This document shows positions 59,608 through 64,000 of a DNA stretch of 64,000 nt, piece by piece; positions within the stretch are counted from its first letter, which is position 1; every line of letters begins with the position of its first letter. Below the pieces are notes generated by a model. That model saw only the letters and a program-made list of their open reading frames with translations. It ran no database searches and was not told where the DNA came from. Origin of the DNA: Paratinospora sagittata (Eukaryota > Streptophyta > Magnoliopsida > Ranunculales > Menispermaceae); the NCBI GenBank assembly GCA_035771175.1, contig CM069590.1:32316821-32380820 (forward strand), read 5' to 3'. Position numbers and translations under genes: made by a program.

Positions 59608-60515
59608 ATAGTTCATAGATATGCTGAAGTGTTTGAAGGATTTTGGTAGGGTCTTAGAGATTCAAAACTACCATTTATCATTACATTTGTATCGTATGAT
59701 TACAATTTTATGTAATGTAATACACAAATCACTACTTAATATATCCTTTATCCATTACTTCTTATGCTACCGTTAAATTACTAAACGTCATTCCTTTTAT
59801 AATGTTTTGACTCAAAAGATACTTATTGTACACTTAACATATCTGCACCAAGTGTAACATTAACGAAATTAATAATATTTTAAAATGACAAAATGTCAAT
59901 GAAGAAACAAAATTGTTTAATTATCTTATAGATTCAATATAAATATATATCATGAATTTGAATATATATAAGTAAAATAAATAACAACATATTTTACGAC
60001 TAGGATCAAATTACGAAGTACTTGAGTAGATAAATAATTTATCAGGTTCGCTTCTGGTGCACTCCATTTATAAAATACATTAACGGGACTACTTGCATGA
60101 ACCAATATAGACTCTGCAAAACTCTAGACAAAGATATCTTTTTGTTACTCTCATTGAATAAATTCTTGGACATCTGTCGCCAGCATTCCACCTAAAAAGG
60201 GTTGTTGTGGTTCATTTATCATATTGACACTCTTGGAACTTGGCCTAGAGCATCAAATCCTCAAGTTTGTGCCCGGTACGCTACGTGCAACTATTGATCT
60301 CGTAGCAAGGTGCGAACTAACAATCAAACTTTCATTTATGTTACTAATGCTATTCGATAACGGATTTTGATTTGCATTCGAATCGCTCTCATTAAAGATA
60401 AAATATGTCAATCCCATAAAAGATGCATTTGGTGGCAAGATTTGACATTGAGTATATTCAACAACCTTCTTGAAATAATCTCACATTTTTGTTTTTGGTT
60501 CTTGCTACCGAAGCC
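59608..60515 (-). other. Possible host or transposon gene fragment cut by the Tat element
   Basis: A minus-strand frame (60438-60253, MPPNASFMGLTYFIFNESDS onwards) extends upstream in frame without Met as KVVEYTQCQIL up to about 60470. It is Asn/Ser-rich with no domain I recognise. The region is cut by the Tat LTR at 60516. The remainder to 59608 shows nothing. Confidence 0.25.
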
Positions 60516-62004
60516 TGTTGATTGTAAATATTTTATTTCGCAAGTATACGATTGTCAAATTGAAATATACCGAGGTGAGTCGAGTTATCGTCTTTAGGGA
60601 AAATAATTTTACTAATGTAAATGCCCAACACTACTATGATTTTAATTTTGTCTAGGTCATAAAAAATGGGTGGTTTAATGTGCTAGAATATAAATTGAAC
60701 AATTTAAAACAAATTAGTGCAAAATTAATTGAAAATGGGTATAAATCATTGAATGAAAGTTCTAGAGAATTGAAATCATTATATTTTAATTTATGGGTTT
60801 CAAAAGATTGTGTTATTGATTTAAATAATGAATTTATAATCATGAATCCTATCCCAATCAAACCCCTCTCTCGAGCGTAATTTGAAAAATCTATACTTAA
60901 CCTATTAATTCCTTCTCTCGAGTGTAAATAAACACATCAAGCATGCCTTAAGATTTGTGATTCATGTTATCCGATTTCAAAGGTTTTCGTAGGTCTCTCG
61001 ACTCAATACTACTAACTTAGGTCATAAATTCCCAGATCCAATTTAATAACACCTCTCTCGAGTGTAAGAAATCAAATCTAACAACATTCAACTAGTGACC
61101 AGCAAATTGAAGGCATTAAGAATATGAATTTGCAAATATATTCAGAAACTAATTCAATAACACAGAAATAAGCATTAACCCATAAAATCAAATATAAATC
61201 ATTCAAACCTTTAGATTAATAATTTAGCTCATATTCATGTTCATGGATACAAGATGAAAAAGAAATAAAACAATTGAGGAAAACATTTCAAGACACAAGA
61301 AATTGAAATTAAAGGTTAGAATCCCCCTTCGACGGTGGATTAATCTTCTTTTTCTCCTTGGTTCCTTCAAGCCTCCAATCCAAAGCTTTTTCTCTTCTTG
61401 CTTTCTTGCCTCCTTTTTCACACCCTAAACCTAATTCTAATCCTTGCTAATGATGATAATTAACCCTAAAACGTGTTTTACACTTAAGTGGGTCTAAAAA
61501 CCCAAAAATGGGAAAAAATCACAAAATGGCGCTACCTCACTATTCGCCGGCATTTTTGTGTTTTGAGAGCCGCGGCGCCCAGTCTCTGTTTTCCCTAGTG
61601 GTTGTTTGTGGACTTAGTCAATTTTTCCACTTTTTTGCACACTTTTTGCACATGTTTTGCACATGTTCTTGACTTCTTTTGAACACCATTTGAACCTTGT
61701 TTCAACCCATTTTTAAGCTCTTTATTTACCTACAAAACAAAATATAAATCAATGTAAATTTCATGCAATTAATCCAAATATTAACACTAATGAAATGTAC
61801 TCAAAACATATGACTTCTATGATATTAACATGTATCAAAAAGTCATTTATTCATGATAAAAACCTATAAAAATCTAAAATAAAGTCTAAATGCATCTAAA
61901 ACAACTAAGTATACTAATAATGCAAAAATACCTAAAACTTAACTAAATGAAATTAAAATCTATCAAATTAACATGCAGACTAACTACTAAAAGTTAACGT
62001 ATCA
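60516..62004 (-). repeat. 3' LTR of a Tat/Athila-like element
   Basis: In sense TGATACGTTAACTTTTAG to AATCAACA, 1489 bp, preceded by a purine tract and internal sequence. It carries a GCGC-rich patch (ggcgctacc, cgccggc, gccgcggcgcccag) at 61530-61580 and, near its 3' end, the aaagacgataactcgactca motif matching the ccctgaggacgatacc region of the 9.0 kb LTR. Three ctctctcgagtgt motifs lie at 60867-61070. The 5' LTR is outside the window, so the target duplication cannot be tested. Confidence 0.8.
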
Positions 62005-62008
62005 AATT

Positions 62009-62020
62009 CCCCCAAACTTA
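62009..62020 (-). other. Polypurine tract of the Tat/Athila-like element
   Basis: Minus strand AAGTTTGGGGGA a few bases before the LTR start TGATACG. This is the characteristic purine tract of these elements. A second AAGTTTGGGGG at about 63337-63349 and a third near 62563-62572 lie further upstream. Confidence 0.75.
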
Positions 62021-63690
62021 GACTTTGATCGTCCCGAGCAAAGAGAAAAATGAAAGTTGATCAAACAAACTTCTCACATATTCCAAAATGAACAAAGATT
62101 TAACTTGCAAAAATGGGTTCTCATGATCTCAAAGACAACATACATTCCTTACAACACAACTCAGGGGAAACTTTGAAAGTTTAAACTTGTTGTCTAGAAT
62201 TTCAATCTGCAGAGCTATGCATTCTCTTCTATCCTCATTGACAAACAAGCACAAGAAATCATTCACATGACCACTCATAAATTATACAGACCAATGCAAG
62301 CAATATAAAAGCATAATCTCAAATAAACAAAACATGAACTTCATATGCTTGCTTTTCACATTTCTCTCCACTAATGTAGGGCTCACACCAATTAAGATCA
62401 ATAGGACTTTGTTAGTTTGTAATGTAAGGCTAAGGTTAAGGGTTTGATAACATGGATAAAATTAAGCTCAATACACCCAAAACATCTTTTATACGTGGCA
62501 CCTTTAAACATCTCATGCCTTACAAAATGAATCATCGCATCACCCTTTACATTCCCCCAAACTTATTCAATTCACTCATTGATGAATGACTGTACTTTTT
62601 CTTTTCATTATTTTTCTTCTTTATCTTTCTTTATCTTCTTTTTCACATATTTTGAACCATTCTGAATCTTTTCTCATCACCTTCACATACATTCTCATTC
62701 CATAGCACATTTACACATAAATTCCCATGAAAACGACCCAACCCATTATAATTTATCTACTTCAAAGAGTTAAGGGTGCAAGGGTGAAAAACAAGTGAAT
62801 ATCAATCAAAGGCCTTGACTAATCACTTTAGGTGACAAAGAACAGTATTTAAAGCTCAAAATAGGGTAACTAGGGATAATACACAGCTAGGTGGGTTTTA
62901 TATCTCAAATTGTCCAAAAATGGCCTAAATCACATCTCTCATGGTGTGATTCCTAGGATTTCACCTCAAGAAGAGATCAAGCAAGTTCTATAGTCCAGTT
63001 TGAAAAGTGAGATTCAATGAAGCTTAACTTGAAAAATCTCAATTTAAATAGCAAGTGAGACTCATGATCATAATTTTATACTCAGAAGTCAACAAAAATT
63101 TCCAATAAACATGGCAAAGCAGATCAAGCACACAGACTTAAGAGTACTTTGTAATTTTTCAAAGGTCATGTTCAAAACCAAGTGCTAATCTTTTCATAGA
63201 CCATCCATGCAAGATCAAATCAAATCAAAGTTCATAAGGGAATCTGGATTTATTTATGATCAAAACTCAAAAATTTAAATTTTTACAAAAAAAAAAGCAA
63301 TCAACTTTTTCACTAAGACATAGAATTCAAACTCTCCCCCAAACTTAAATTAAGCATTGTCCTCAATGGAAAACAACTACAAAGCAAGATAAAGATATAA
63401 AGGATAACGAAACTACCCTAAACCTCATGGGTAGAGGCTTCCACAATGATTCTCCTTCTCTTGTTGTTGATGAGGACTTTCAAATTTGAATGAGTACCTG
63501 GGGACTGACATAGAGAGATGTCATTAGTGAAAGGTAAAAACTCAACTTCTATACTACAATGACTAAAAATAAACAAAAGCATAGACAAAATCGGTTGGGT
63601 TGCCTCCCAACAAGCGCTTATTTATAGTCTTTAGCTAGACTTTCTCTTCTTATTTCACTTTGGTTCTCGAAGGAAAAACACTTCCTTACT
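62021..63690 (-). other. Long non-coding stretch between integrase and 3' LTR of the Tat-like element
   Basis: No ORF of note on either strand. Tat/Athila elements often carry an extra 3' ORF or long spacer here; none is recognisable. The cccccaaactt motif recurs three times (62009, about 62563, about 63338). Confidence 0.5.
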
Positions 63691-64000
63691 TCAGATGTCT
63701 TGGCCATAATGGTGCTTCACTCTTTGGCAATTGACGCGAAATTTGCTTCCATCCTTTTGGCATTGCAACTCCACCACTCCATAAGGAAAGACGTTGACAA
63801 CTTGAAATGGGCCCGACTATCTTGATTTAAGCTTCTCGGGAAACAATTTCAACCAGGAGTTGTAGAGAAGTACTTGTTGGCCCGGTAGGAAGTCTCTCTT
63901 TAAAATCATCTTGTCATGCCATGACTTAGTTTTCTCCTTGTAGATTTTTGCATTCTCATAGGCTTCATTTCTGAATTCTTCCATTTCATTTAATTGGAGC
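63691..64000 (-). pseudogene. C-terminus of Tat/Athila-type integrase (partial, one internal stop)
   Basis: The frame enters at the right edge of the window with [20 protein letters not shown], continues [40 protein letters not shown], meets TAG at 63819-63817 where the family has Trp, then SGPFQVVNVFPYGVVELQ and ends at TGA 63693-63691. The LLYNS-LKLFP-KLKSRW-GPF pattern is the C-terminal domain of Athila/Tat integrases. The rest of pol lies to the right of the window. The stop would remove the last ~40 residues, so the copy is probably inactive. Confidence 0.85.

Overview
This is a gene-poor, AT-rich stretch of a plant (most likely eudicot) nuclear genome. Evidence for this is the plant-type LTR retrotransposon coding regions, the TGGTATCAGAG-type primer binding site, plant MITE-like elements, and intron-bearing host gene fragments. 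Most of the first 47 kb is a stack of LTR retrotransposons, mainly solo LTRs, inserted into one another. No bacterial-type operon, CRISPR array, tRNA or rRNA gene was seen. Family labels used here (D, S, G, Tat, T, H) are local names. Only D (Ty3/gypsy, Del/Tekay-like) and Tat (Tat/Athila-like) are anchored by coding sequence.

Layout. 1-1.5 kb: the 5' end of one host gene on the minus strand (two exons, acidic protein of unknown function). 3-18.7 kb: four levels of nesting. A GGGTTGG-rich MITE-like element (H1) holds a solo LTR (S1, TSD taaat). S1 holds a near-complete but dead gypsy element (D, TSD taata, gag-protease-RT-RNase H-integrase on the minus strand). The 3' LTR of D holds a G-family LTR and a Tat LTR. 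19.1-22.7 kb: solo LTR S2, itself split by a solo D LTR. 23.05-25.57 kb: a broken segmental copy of the 5' end of the 1-1.8 kb gene, split by a G-family solo LTR. 25.6-31.9 kb: S-family LTRs, one nested in another. 32-36.7 kb: a transposon-protein relic split by a 2.8 kb solo LTR (TSD gacat), then a MITE. 37-39.2 kb: the 3' LTR of another gypsy element. 40.1-46.8 kb: D-family LTRs with nested and inverted pieces; the flanking 5-mers show that an LTR-LTR inversion took place. This block ends in a perfect 148 bp-arm hairpin.

48.4-53.3 kb is a complex tandem array with about 13 copies of a short exon-like ATG segment followed by a splice-donor-like GTAAGG and TTC-rich spacer. 53.3-57.8 kb is AT-rich and nearly featureless. 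57.9-59.6 kb is another S solo LTR. 60.5-64 kb is the right end (LTR, PPT, integrase C-terminus) of a Tat/Athila-like element running off the window on the minus strand.

The observation I rate highest is not a gene. Nearly every LTR family here, across apparently unrelated lineages, carries a short array of GC-rich imperfect palindromes in U3, usually just upstream of a TATA box. The arrays differ in sequence but share the layout, and a 12-mer is shared between families S and G. The other notable structures are the TSD-swapped inversion, the fold-back D LTRs and the exon-1-like amplification.
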